In this document: positions 1-5,708 of the stretch, piece after piece | How positions within the stretch are numbered: the first letter of the stretch is position 1 | Layout: the number at the start of each line of letters is the position of its first letter | DNA from: an uncultured Acidimicrobiales bacterium | GTDB lineage: Bacteria; Actinomycetota; Acidimicrobiia; Acidimicrobiales; UBA10347 | Length of the DNA: 6,087 nucleotides | Direction of reading: 5' to 3' | NCBI GenBank assembly: GCA_937942965.1 | Contig: CALDGN010000163.1 | Span: forward strand, 1-6,087 | Position numbers and translations under genes: made by a program | Notes under the pieces: model-generated | Seen by the model: the letters and a program-made list of their open reading frames with translations, nothing else | Told to the model about the DNA's origin: nothing | Database searches by the model: none

Positions 1-1
1 G

Positions 2-253
2 AATCGAGTCGTTCCTCGCGAAGACCTCGAGAGCGAAACGCTGGCGCTCGCATCGCACATTGCTCGTCGCCCGATGTTCGGTCTCACGTTGGCCAAGCAG
101 TCGGTCAACAACTCCCAAGAGGCCATGGGCATGTACACGTCGATCCAGTCGGCGTTCGGCCTGCACCACGTCGCTCACAGCCACAACCGGCTCAAGCACG
201 ATGGCTGGTTCATCGACCCCGAAGGGCCTCAGATCATTCGCGACGAAGCCTGA
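2..253 (+). CDS. Enoyl-CoA hydratase/isomerase (crotonase) family protein, C-terminal fragment
   Basis: This is the last 83 residues of a gene that begins left of the window; the first complete codon is at base 2 and the stop is TGA at 251-253. The fragment starts NRVVPREDLE and continues with ALASHIARRPMFGLTLAKQSVN, the usual helical end of the crotonase fold in which 'A..IA..P......K..vN' follows the active-site domain. It finishes with an aromatic and His-rich stretch (FGLHHVAHSHN), then a DGWFIDPEG segment, typical of actinobacterial enoyl-CoA hydratases of about 260-300 residues. The catalytic glutamates and oxyanion-hole residues lie upstream of the window, so hydratase, isomerase or another crotonase activity cannot be told apart. 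It converges with the TetR gene at 266-832 across a 12-bp gap, so it is probably not part of that gene's regulation. The family call is firm; the substrate is unknown. Confidence 0.85.
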   Translation, partial: NRVVPREDLESETLALASHIARRPMFGLTLAKQSVNNSQEAMGMYTSIQSAFGLHHVAHSHNRLKHDGWFIDPEGPQIIRDEA

Positions 254-271
254 CGTCCCGCGCAATCAGGC
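248..271. repeat. Short inverted repeat across the convergent stop codons
   Basis: GCCTGA at 248-253 is the exact inverse of TCAGGC at 266-271, with a 12-base loop. Each arm is the final Ala codon plus the TGA stop of one of the two converging genes, so the symmetry includes both stop codons. There is no T-tract on either side. It could be a weak bidirectional hairpin, or chance from both genes ending in GCC TGA. Confidence 0.3.
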
Positions 272-832
272 GCAGGCGAGTCGAAGCATCTCAAGCGGGC
301 CATCTGACGCCGCGCGGTTCGGCACCACCCGGGCCAGTAGCAGTGCACCTTCGAGCGCAGCGATGAAGCCGCTGGCGAACGCATCGGGGTAGAGGTCGCT
401 CTGGAGCTCCCCGGCGGCCTGCCCTTGCTCGACCGTTCGCTCCACCCACGCGCGTTGCCCGTCGAAGAAGGCGCGAATGCGCTTCTGCATTGCAGGCGAC
501 GTGTCTTGCCAGTCGGCGGTGAGCGCACCGCACAAGCAGAAGCGCCCCTCGCAACTCGGCGCAGTGAACACGTCGACGTACGCGGCGAGCCGATCGACAG
601 CGTTCGTGTGGTCGAGCTTGTCGACGGCGCCTTCGAACGCCTCGATGTACTGCACGGCCGCGGCGTCGATGAGATCGCTCTTGCGACGGAAGTGATGGTG
701 CAGCGATGGGGCTCGCACGCCGAGCTGTTCCGCGAGCTGCTGGAAGCTGAACGAGGTGCCGTTGGTCTGGATCGCAGTCGTTGCTTCTTGGATGAGCTCG
801 GTTCGCAGATCGCGGCCGGTGGGGCGTGCCAT
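266..832 (-). CDS. TetR/AcrR family transcriptional repressor
   Basis: This 188-residue protein has the normal TetR length. The N-terminal DNA-binding domain spans about residues 7-55. It opens with RTELIQEA and holds a helix-turn-helix with SFSFQQLAEQLGVRAPSLHHHF (residues 27-48), followed by the usual K-S-D-L-I. The C-terminal ligand-binding part contains GRFCLCGAL near residues 97-104, a motif seen in TetR regulators of the AcuR/NemR kind, with cysteines at 94, 99 and 101. The start ATG gives the expected short N-tail (MARPTGRDLR). No Shine-Dalgarno sequence precedes it, and only 33 bp separate it from the divergent flavoenzyme gene. That gap is almost entirely an inverted repeat, so the protein very likely represses itself and the flavoenzyme-DinB pair. 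The ligand is unknown. Confidence 0.9.
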   Translation of the reverse strand: MARPTGRDLRTELIQEATTAIQTNGTSFSFQQLAEQLGVRAPSLHHHFRRKSDLIDAAAVQYIEAFEGAVDKLDHTNAVDRLAAYVDVFTAPSCEGRFCLCGALTADWQDTSPAMQKRIRAFFDGQRAWVERTVEQGQAAGELQSDLYPDAFASGFIAALEGALLLARVVPNRAASDGPLEMLRLACA

Positions 833-834
833 GG

Positions 835-864
835 GAGAGAGTCTACTAGTAGATAGACTCTCTC
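835..864. promoter_or_regulatory. Nested-palindrome operator with two divergent leaderless promoters
   Basis: GAGAGAGTCTA (835-845) is repeated perfectly in inverse as TAGACTCTCTC (854-864), with an 8-bp spacer. Inside lies a second perfect palindrome, TCTACTAGTAGA (842-853), whose centre is shifted by 2 bp. The element fills the gap between the TetR start (832) and the flavoenzyme start (866). Each arm carries TAGACT, which fits the TANNNT -10 consensus. On the plus strand it is at 854-859, 6 bases before the ATG at 866. On the minus strand it is at 845-840, 7 bases before the ATG at 832. This spacing is that of leaderless transcripts. A TTGAGA at 866-861 on the minus strand could be a -35 for tetR, although the 15-bp spacer is short. 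Binding by the adjacent TetR protein is inferred from position and symmetry. Confidence 0.75.
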
Positions 865-865
865 A

Positions 866-1942
866 ATGTCCACGACTCCCCCGGCCGAAGTGCTCGACCT
901 TGTTGTGGTCGGCGCGGGCATCGCGGGCGTGGCGCTTGCGGACATCGTGCAGAGAGCTGGCCGATCGGTACTCGTGCTCGAAGCTCGTGACCGTGTCGGC
1001 GGCCGGCTCCTTGGGCATCGCCACGGCGATGTCCGTTTCGATCTCGGCGCAACCTGGTTCTGGCCCAACGAGCCTCGGGTACAAGCGCTCGCCGCTCGGC
1101 TCGGCCTCCGCCTTCACACCCAATACCTCGCTGGCGATGCACTGTTTCACCAACCCGGTTCGGCGCAACGGATCGACGGCAATCCTCTCGACACGACCTC
1201 GGGTCGCTTCAGCGACAGCGGCCAGGACCTCGTTGAGTCGCTGGCGAACGAACTCGCCCCACAGACCGTTCGACTCGGCGCTGCCGTGCATCGGATCGCC
1301 TACGACGAGTCCAGCCAGCGCCTGGTCGTGTCGCACGGCGCCAACACGACGACCGCCGCCCACGTCGCCCTTGCGGTGCCCCCAGCACTCGCTGCCGCGA
1401 AGGTTGCGTTCGAGCATGAACTACCCGAGCGACTGCGCGGTCTGATCGAGGCCACTCCGGTGTGGATGGGCGCAATCGCCAAGGTCGTTGCGATCTACCC
1501 GACACCGTTCTGGCGAGCGCACGGTCTTGCCGGAGCCGCGATCAGCCACCTCGGCCCAATGCGCGAGATCCACGACATGAGCGGACCCAACGGAAGCCCG
1601 GCTGCGCTGTTCGGCTTCGCTCCGGGCCAGGTCGGCGAACCGACGGCGACGGCGGAAGCCTGCCTGGCCCAGCTGGTCGAACTGTTCGGACCCGAAGCCG
1701 CGGAGCCGAGCGAGCTCGTGGTGCACGACTGGCGGGCCGAGCCGTGGACGTCCCCACCAGGCGTCGAGCGACTGACGGCGTACCAGCTGTTCGGCCACGA
1801 TCTGTTCGCCCAACCCGCGTTCGACGGGCGCCTGCACTGGTGCTCGACCGAAACCGCAACCGAAGCACCCGGACATATCGAAGGCGCCCTCGCCGCAGCC
1901 GAACGAGCTGCCCACTCCATCCTCGACACGAAAGCAGTCTGA
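866..1942 (+). CDS. Compact FAD-dependent amine oxidase-like flavoenzyme
   Basis: This 358-residue protein is of the flavin monoamine oxidase/NAD(P)-binding Rossmann type. The N-terminus has the dinucleotide fold DLVVVGAGIAG (Gly16, Gly18, Gly21), Glu39 for the ribose and the DRVGGR motif (42-47). Lys206 in AKVVAIYPTPFWR matches the lysine that sits near flavin N5 in monoamine oxidases. The C-terminal WCSTETATEAPGHIEGA (325-341) is the second FAD-contact motif. The Ser-Gly-Gly-Cys motif for covalent FAD is absent, so FAD should be non-covalent. The protein is about 100 residues shorter than usual, and the loss falls mainly between residues 65 and 113, where the helical substrate domain normally begins. 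An amine substrate is therefore uncertain. The ATG at 866 lies two bases after the operator and has no Shine-Dalgarno; a GTG at 890 is the only other start that keeps the FAD motif. The stop shares a base with the DinB start. Confidence 0.85.
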   Translation: MSTTPPAEVLDLVVVGAGIAGVALADIVQRAGRSVLVLEARDRVGGRLLGHRHGDVRFDLGATWFWPNEPRVQALAARLGLRLHTQYLAGDALFHQPGSAQRIDGNPLDTTSGRFSDSGQDLVESLANELAPQTVRLGAAVHRIAYDESSQRLVVSHGANTTTAAHVALAVPPALAAAKVAFEHELPERLRGLIEATPVWMGAIAKVVAIYPTPFWRAHGLAGAAISHLGPMREIHDMSGPNGSPAALFGFAPGQVGEPTATAEACLAQLVELFGPEAAEPSELVVHDWRAEPWTSPPGVERLTAYQLFGHDLFAQPAFDGRLHWCSTETATEAPGHIEGALAAAERAAHSILDTKAV

Positions 1943-2472
1943 TGACCACCCCGACCTTGACCGAGCTCTTGGCCGAGTACGACCGCTCGATCGCCTGGAC
2001 CCGTGCGCTGCACGCCGACCTGACACCAGACGAGATCGTGTGGCGCCTGCACGAGGAGTCGTCAGCGATCGGCTGGCACCTTGGCCACCAAGCAGCGGTC
2101 GCCCACTTCATGGTCCGCAACCTCACTGCGGCCGAACCCAGCCCCGACCCAGAGCTCGATGGCTTGATGGATTCAGCGACCGCTGAAGCAGCTCGAGGCG
2201 ACCTCCCCGAGGTCGACCGACTGCTCGACTACCGCGATGCGATCGCGGAGCGTGTCCGGTTCCGCATCGGTCAGATCGACGGAGGCAGTGTTGGCGCCCC
2301 AGCTCAGCTGCGCATCATTGCGGCCACGCTGATGACCGCCGTCGTCAACCACGAGTACCAACACAGCAAGTGGATCGGCGAAGTTCGGGCCGAGGCGCAC
2401 GGCAAAGAGGTCCCGCCGCTCCCCCAGTCGGACTTGCTCTCCGTCATCGACGGCTACTGCGTACTGCGTTAG
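1942..2472 (+). CDS. DinB/EgtB-like four-helix metal-binding protein
   Basis: This 176-residue protein has the length and motifs of the DinB_2 superfamily, whose members are four-helix bundles with a metal bound by three histidines. GWHLGHQ (His46, His49) supplies the first ligand and HEYQH (His137, His141) the HxxxH pair. The stretch NHEYQHSKWIGEVR resembles the HxxxH segment of the DinB domain in EgtB sulfoxide synthases. Relatives include bacillithiol- or mycothiol-dependent transferases and mycothiol-dependent maleylpyruvate isomerase, but nothing here fixes the reaction. The ATG at 1942 is chosen because it overlaps the flavoenzyme stop by one base (TGATG), which implies translational coupling; the reading frame is open further upstream but that part is out of frame with a real gene. 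No strong Shine-Dalgarno is present. The gene ends with TAG, overlapping the convergent ligB stop by 4 bp. Confidence 0.8.
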   Translation: MTTPTLTELLAEYDRSIAWTRALHADLTPDEIVWRLHEESSAIGWHLGHQAAVAHFMVRNLTAAEPSPDPELDGLMDSATAEAARGDLPEVDRLLDYRDAIAERVRFRIGQIDGGSVGAPAQLRIIAATLMTAVVNHEYQHSKWIGEVRAEAHGKEVPPLPQSDLLSVIDGYCVLR

Positions 2473-2475
2473 CCG
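2451..2475. repeat. Inverted repeat and tandem heptamer at a convergent gene junction
   Basis: CGGCTA at 2451-2456 is inverted as TAGCCG at 2470-2475, with a 13-base loop. Within it ACTGCGT occurs twice in tandem (2456-2462 and 2463-2469). The element covers the last codons of the DinB gene and the overlapping stop codons of the two converging genes. It has no T-tract. A modest bidirectional stop signal is possible, but the sequence is also coding. Confidence 0.3.
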
Positions 2476-3290
2476 AGGTCGTAGCTGGCGGTCGTGCAGC
2501 CGACGGCGAAGATCGGGATCGGCTCGTAGTGATGCACCGATCCGACCGATCCCGCAGCCGCACCGCTGACGGTGATGAACGTGCGGATCTCGAAACCGCC
2601 TTGGCCCGCGTCGGCATAGACCTGAGCGTCGTCGTAGTCGAGGAGCGCGTCGCGGTCGTTGCGGGCCCAGCGATCGAGGAAGTCTTGGTCCCAGGCCTCG
2701 TTGATCTTGCCGCTGTCCGGAGTGGCCGGCCAATGTGAGATGCCGCCGGTGCCGACGAGTGCGATGCGCTCGGGCACCGCGTCGGCGGCTCGACGAAGAG
2801 CTTCGCCGAACGCGTAGGCGCGGTGCAGCGGGGTGAGCGGTGGGCCCTGACAGTTGATGTTTACCGGGATGACCGGCAGATCGAAGTTCGGGGTGAGGAA
2901 CGACAGCGGCACGGCGATGCCGTGGTCGAAAAGCCATTCTTCGGCATAGGCGACGTCGACGGTCTGCATGACTTCGCGGATGAGCCGCTCGCTCAGGTTC
3001 CGGTCGCCGGGTGCTTCAAACTTGTCGATGCCGAGCCAGGCTGGGTCTTCGATCGGGCCGTTGTAGAAGTCGGCCATGCCGATGGCGAACGTCGGCATGT
3101 TGTTCATGAAGAAGTTGGCGAAGTGCTCGGCGGCGATCACGATCAGCGCATCGGGTTCGGTGGCTTCGATGGCGGCGCGCTGGTCGTCCATGGCGGCGTA
3201 GAGCGCGTCTTTTGCGGCGGGATCGGCCTGGTCGGCGCGGCCGCGAATTCCGGGTGCGTGGCTGCAGACACCTGCGTAGACGAGTGGCAT
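2469..3290 (-). CDS. ligB: Class III extradiol ring-cleavage dioxygenase, large catalytic subunit (LigB type)
   Basis: This 273-residue protein belongs to the LigB superfamily of non-haem Fe(II) dioxygenases, which open catecholic rings next to the diol. By comparison with protocatechuate 4,5-dioxygenase beta (iron ligands His12, His61, Glu242; acid-base His195), the matching residues here are His11 in VCSHAPG, His56 in AEHFANFF, Glu234 in GGFEIRTF and His186 in GGISHWP. His123 in FDHGIAVP is a further family histidine. It is somewhat shorter than Sphingobium LigB (about 300). The start has a strong AGGAGG site 4 bases upstream. It is the last gene of the minus-strand operon, 24 bp after the LigA gene, with which it should form the enzyme. 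The neighbouring hpaE/hpaF-type genes suggest homoprotocatechuate or a related catechol as substrate rather than protocatechuate. The symbol denotes family, not proven substrate. Confidence 0.88.
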   Translation of the reverse strand: MPLVYAGVCSHAPGIRGRADQADPAAKDALYAAMDDQRAAIEATEPDALIVIAAEHFANFFMNNMPTFAIGMADFYNGPIEDPAWLGIDKFEAPGDRNLSERLIREVMQTVDVAYAEEWLFDHGIAVPLSFLTPNFDLPVIPVNINCQGPPLTPLHRAYAFGEALRRAADAVPERIALVGTGGISHWPATPDSGKINEAWDQDFLDRWARNDRDALLDYDDAQVYADAGQGGFEIRTFITVSGAAAGSVGSVHHYEPIPIFAVGCTTASYDLG

Positions 3291-3294
3291 GGTT

Positions 3295-3300
3295 CCTCCT
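3295..3300 (-). promoter_or_regulatory. Strong ribosome-binding site for ligB
   Basis: CCTCCT on the plus strand reads AGGAGG on the coding strand, 4 bases before the ATG at 3290. It fixes the ligB start and lies in the 24-bp gap after ligA, so the catalytic subunit has its own strong initiation signal. Confidence 0.85.
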
Positions 3301-3314
3301 CTGACGAACGGGTG

Positions 3315-3683
3315 TCAGGCACCGTTCGTTTCATCATTGTCGTTCTGTTGGCGAAGTCGGGCGTTGTGGGCGTCGACACCCTCGTAGCCGGTCATCGCAT
3401 AGACGCCTTCACGGACCGGGCCGTGCTCGTCGATGCCATCACGCATGCGCTGCAGGTAGTCGGCCCATTCGATCTGATGGAACGCAGCGAAGTGCATCAG
3501 GATCTGGCCGTTCACGCCCAGGTGGAACAACTTGCCGATGTCGGGCGCGGTGAGCGCCTCGACTTCTTCGTCGGTGAGCGTGAACCCGTCGAGCGACGCG
3601 TGCCGATCGGCCGTGTAGGCCTGCTGCACCGCCGGACTGCGATTCAGCTCATAGAGAAACTTCTGGACGTAATACAGGCTCAT
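3315..3683 (-). CDS. ligA: Extradiol dioxygenase small subunit (LigA type)
   Basis: This 122-residue protein matches the alpha subunit of protocatechuate 4,5-dioxygenase (LigA family, normally about 120-140 residues). The family's helical signature is clear: YYVQKFLYELNRSP at the N-terminus, DGFTLTDEEVEAL near 32-44 and the core KLFHLGVNGQILMHFAAF (residues 51-68). In LigAB this subunit covers the active site of LigB and carries no iron of its own. It begins 6 bases after the aldehyde dehydrogenase stop. Only a weak GGCGGG-like site lies ahead of it, inside the end of that gene, so coupling to upstream translation is likely. The last dozen residues (RQQNDNDETNGA) are polar and probably disordered. 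The symbol names the family; the substrate is inferred from context. Confidence 0.87.
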   Translation of the reverse strand: MSLYYVQKFLYELNRSPAVQQAYTADRHASLDGFTLTDEEVEALTAPDIGKLFHLGVNGQILMHFAAFHQIEWADYLQRMRDGIDEHGPVREGVYAMTGYEGVDAHNARLRQQNDNDETNGA

Positions 3684-3689
3684 GGCGTA

Positions 3690-5216
3690 CTACCCGCCGA
3701 GCTTCGGCACGTTGTGGTGGCCGAAGCTGACGGCGATGTTCTTCGTTTCCATATAGAAGTCGAAGCTCCAGTCTCCCCCGTCGCGACCGATGCCGCTCGA
3801 CTTGGTGCCACCGAACGGAGTCGGGAGATGCCGCACGTTCTGCGAGTTGACCCAGATCATGCCGGCCTCGAGTGCATGGGCGACCCGGTGGGCGCGGCCG
3901 ACGTCGGCGGTCCAGAGGTAGCCAGCGAGGCCGTAGGGCACGTCGTTGGCGATGCGGATTGCGTCGGCTTCGTCGAAGAACGGGATGGCGGTGAGCATCG
4001 GGCCGAAGATCTCTTCTTGGGCAATGCGCATGTCATTGGTTGCACCGGTGAACAGCGCGGGCGCAACCCAGTTGCCGCCCTCGGGGGCGTCGGCCCATTC
4101 GGCGCCACGGATGACGGTGGCGCCGTCGGCCTCGGCGATGTCGACGTAGCTGCAGACCTTGTCGTGGTGACGAGGATGGATGAGCGGGCCAATGATCGAG
4201 GTCGGATCGAGCGGGTGACCGACCGGAACGTTCTTCATCTTGGAGGCGATCATCTCGGTGACCTGGTCGTAGACCGTGTCCTGGATGAGCACTCGGCTTG
4301 AACTTGTACACCGCTCGCCGTTCAAGCTGTAGATCATGAACACCGCGGCGTCGACGGCACGTTCGAGGTCCGCGTCGTCGAAGATGATGACCGGGTTCTT
4401 GCCGCCGAGTTCGAAGTGGACCCGCTTGAGCGTCGGGGCACCTTGGGCTTGGATCATCGAGCCGGTCGCCGACTCGCCGACGAAGGCGATGGCCTTGATG
4501 TCGGGGTGCTCGGTCAGCGACTTGCCGGCAGTTTCACCGAGGCCATGCACGGTGTTGAGCACGCCAGCGGGCAGGCCCGCTTCGAGTGCGATTTCGCTCA
4601 GCATCGCTGCAGTGAACGGGGACCACTCGGCGGGCTTGTGCACGACCGTGCAACCGGCGGCGAGTGCGGGGGCGATCTTCCAGGTCGACAACATGAACGG
4701 CGTGTTCCACGGCGTGATGACGCCGACCGGTCCGATCGGGTGCCGGGTCGTGTAGTTCACGTGGTCCGGCGTCGGGAGCGATTGCCCGTCGTTGGCGCCG
4801 GGCGCTTGGTCGGCGAAGAAGCGGAAGTTGGCGGCCCCTCGCAGCGCGGCGTGCGACATCCACCGCATCGTCTGGCCAGTGTCGACGCATTCGGTGACGG
4901 CGATGTCGTGGGCGTGTTCCTCGATGAGGTCGGCGACACGGTGCAGCACCCGCTTGCGTTCGGCGCCCGGCGTGCTTCCCCATTCGACGAAGGCGGCCGC
5001 GGCGGCTTTGGCTGCGGCGTCGACGTCGGCGGCATCACCACTGGCCACGTCGCCAAGGTGCATGCCGTCGATCGGCGATTGATTGGCGAACGTCTCGCCG
5101 GAGATGCTGGGGACCTTTTCGCCGTTAATGAGGTGCAGCAGTGGCGCGTCGGCGAAGCGTTGCAGGCTCGCCTGCGCGGCGGCGACGTTCTCGTCCATCG
5201 TGTGATTGTCGGCCAT
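3690..5216 (-). CDS. hpaE: 5-carboxymethyl-2-hydroxymuconate semialdehyde dehydrogenase (HpaE-like ALDH)
   Basis: This 508-residue NAD(P)-dependent aldehyde dehydrogenase would oxidise the ring-opened semialdehyde made by the dioxygenase to the dicarboxylic acid. All ALDH landmarks are present: PWNTP with Asn171, HKPAEWSP with Lys194, FELGGKNP with the general base Glu269, GERCTSSSR with the nucleophile Cys303, and EEIFGP with Glu402. The NGERCTSSSR wording is close to that of HpaE enzymes. The frame is open to 5309, but the ATG at 5216 is chosen because GAGGAG lies 5 bases upstream, the N-terminus has normal length and it overlaps the isomerase stop by one base. Related enzymes include 2-hydroxymuconic and aminomuconic semialdehyde dehydrogenases, so the exact substrate rests on the neighbouring CHM isomerase gene. 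It should act in the cytoplasm; no signal peptide is seen. Confidence 0.88.
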   Translation of the reverse strand: MADNHTMDENVAAAQASLQRFADAPLLHLINGEKVPSISGETFANQSPIDGMHLGDVASGDAADVDAAAKAAAAAFVEWGSTPGAERKRVLHRVADLIEEHAHDIAVTECVDTGQTMRWMSHAALRGAANFRFFADQAPGANDGQSLPTPDHVNYTTRHPIGPVGVITPWNTPFMLSTWKIAPALAAGCTVVHKPAEWSPFTAAMLSEIALEAGLPAGVLNTVHGLGETAGKSLTEHPDIKAIAFVGESATGSMIQAQGAPTLKRVHFELGGKNPVIIFDDADLERAVDAAVFMIYSLNGERCTSSSRVLIQDTVYDQVTEMIASKMKNVPVGHPLDPTSIIGPLIHPRHHDKVCSYVDIAEADGATVIRGAEWADAPEGGNWVAPALFTGATNDMRIAQEEIFGPMLTAIPFFDEADAIRIANDVPYGLAGYLWTADVGRAHRVAHALEAGMIWVNSQNVRHLPTPFGGTKSSGIGRDGGDWSFDFYMETKNIAVSFGHHNVPKLGG

Positions 5217-5614
5217 CAGTTCTCCTCGAGCTGCGCCTGGAGGCGAGCACGGACGTGGTTGCGGTTGATGCGGGACTCGGGGTCGATCTCGTTGAGTTCG
5301 ATCGACCACATGATTGCGAGCGGGCTCGATTCCGTTGCGAGCTGGGTTTCGGCGGCGTCGAGGAGCTGCTCGATGAAGGACTGTTTCGCCTCGGCGTCGC
5401 GCCCGCGACCGATACGGCAGTGGATGGCGACGAAGGCGAAGTCCGGGTTGCGATCGGCGACTGCGTAGTGAGTTCGCTCGGCGGCACGGGTCCTGTGACC
5501 GTCGGCAGGCGGCAGGCCGTGCGCGAGCGCGGCCTCGTGCACGGCGACGACGAGCGCGTCGATGTCGTGGTGCTCAGCGACGTTGGCCGAGTACTCGATC
5601 GTCACGTGGGGCAT
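5216..5614 (-). CDS. hpaF: 5-carboxymethyl-2-hydroxymuconate delta-isomerase (CHMI)
   Basis: This 132-residue protein matches CHMI, a small tautomerase-superfamily enzyme (about 126 residues in E. coli HpaF) that moves the enol/ene double bond of 5-carboxymethyl-2-hydroxymuconate. It starts MPHVTIEYS, so Met removal would expose the N-terminal proline that is the catalytic base in this superfamily. The central FAFVAIHCRIGRGRDAEAKQ (60-79) and the C-terminal IELNEIDPESRINRNHVRARL line up with FVHMTLKIGAGRSLESRQ and IEELHPTLNFKQNNVHALF as recalled for HpaF. The frame is open to 5893, but the ATG at 5614 is chosen because it gives the essential Pro2 and has GAGGAG 6 bases upstream. It is the first gene of the minus-strand operon, and its stop overlaps the hpaE start by one base. 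This is the best marker that the operon serves a homoprotocatechuate-type pathway. Confidence 0.9.
   Translation of the reverse strand: MPHVTIEYSANVAEHHDIDALVVAVHEAALAHGLPPADGHRTRAAERTHYAVADRNPDFAFVAIHCRIGRGRDAEAKQSFIEQLLDAAETQLATESSPLAIMWSIELNEIDPESRINRNHVRARLQAQLEEN
5222..5227 (-). promoter_or_regulatory. Ribosome-binding site deciding the hpaE start
   Basis: CTCCTC on the plus strand reads GAGGAG on the coding strand, 5 bases before the ATG at 5216. It lies within the last codons of the isomerase gene and supports the 508-residue form over the longer open frame. Confidence 0.8.
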
Positions 5615-5620
5615 GAGGTG

Positions 5621-5626
5621 CTCCTC
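5621..5626 (-). promoter_or_regulatory. Ribosome-binding site deciding the hpaF start
   Basis: CTCCTC on the plus strand reads GAGGAG on the coding strand, 6 bases before the ATG at 5614. It supports the short isomerase form with proline as second residue. Confidence 0.8.
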
Positions 5627-5660
5627 GCCTGGGCGGATGCGGATGTCGTCGAATGCGGCA

Positions 5661-5689
5661 TTGCTCGAACTGTTTAACATGTGTACTAT
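5661..5689 (+). promoter_or_regulatory. Candidate promoter of the FAH gene in the divergent intergenic region
   Basis: In the 152-bp region between hpaF and the FAH gene, TTGCTC (5661-5666) and TACTAT (5684-5689) are 17 bp apart, as in a housekeeping promoter reading right. The predicted transcript would start near 5696 and have a leader of about 70 bases. The stretch 5671-5690 is locally AT-rich and includes the palindrome TGTTTAACA (5671-5679), a possible regulator site. For the opposite direction the best I see is TTGCGG (5699-5694) and TAAACA (5676-5671), also 17 bp apart but a weak match. No regulator for this cluster lies in the window. Confidence 0.45.
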
Positions 5690-5708
5690 CGTCCCGCAAC
5701 ACGATCTG

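Noticed and set aside
229..1068. A 279-codon minus-strand open frame across the TetR gene, operator and flavoenzyme start
   Set aside because: The translation is Ser/Arg/Pro-rich with no domain, and it overlaps two well-supported genes in other frames.
1462..1941. A possible 160-residue N-terminal extension of the DinB protein
   Set aside because: The extension is an Arg/Pro-rich shadow of the flavoenzyme frame. The ATG at 1942, overlapping the upstream stop, gives a normal DinB length.
2823..4301. A 492-codon open frame on the plus strand
   Set aside because: It lies antisense to ligB, ligA and hpaE, all with clear family motifs. Its translation is low-complexity in Val, Asp, Gly and Arg with no recognisable domain, as expected from the opposite strand of GC-rich genes.
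5217..5309. A longer start for the aldehyde dehydrogenase
   Set aside because: The extra residues overlap the isomerase gene and do not resemble an ALDH N-terminus; GAGGAG before 5216 marks the start.
4416..5468. A 350-codon plus-strand open frame opposite hpaE and hpaF
   Set aside because: It is antisense to genes with intact catalytic motifs and shows no family similarity of its own.
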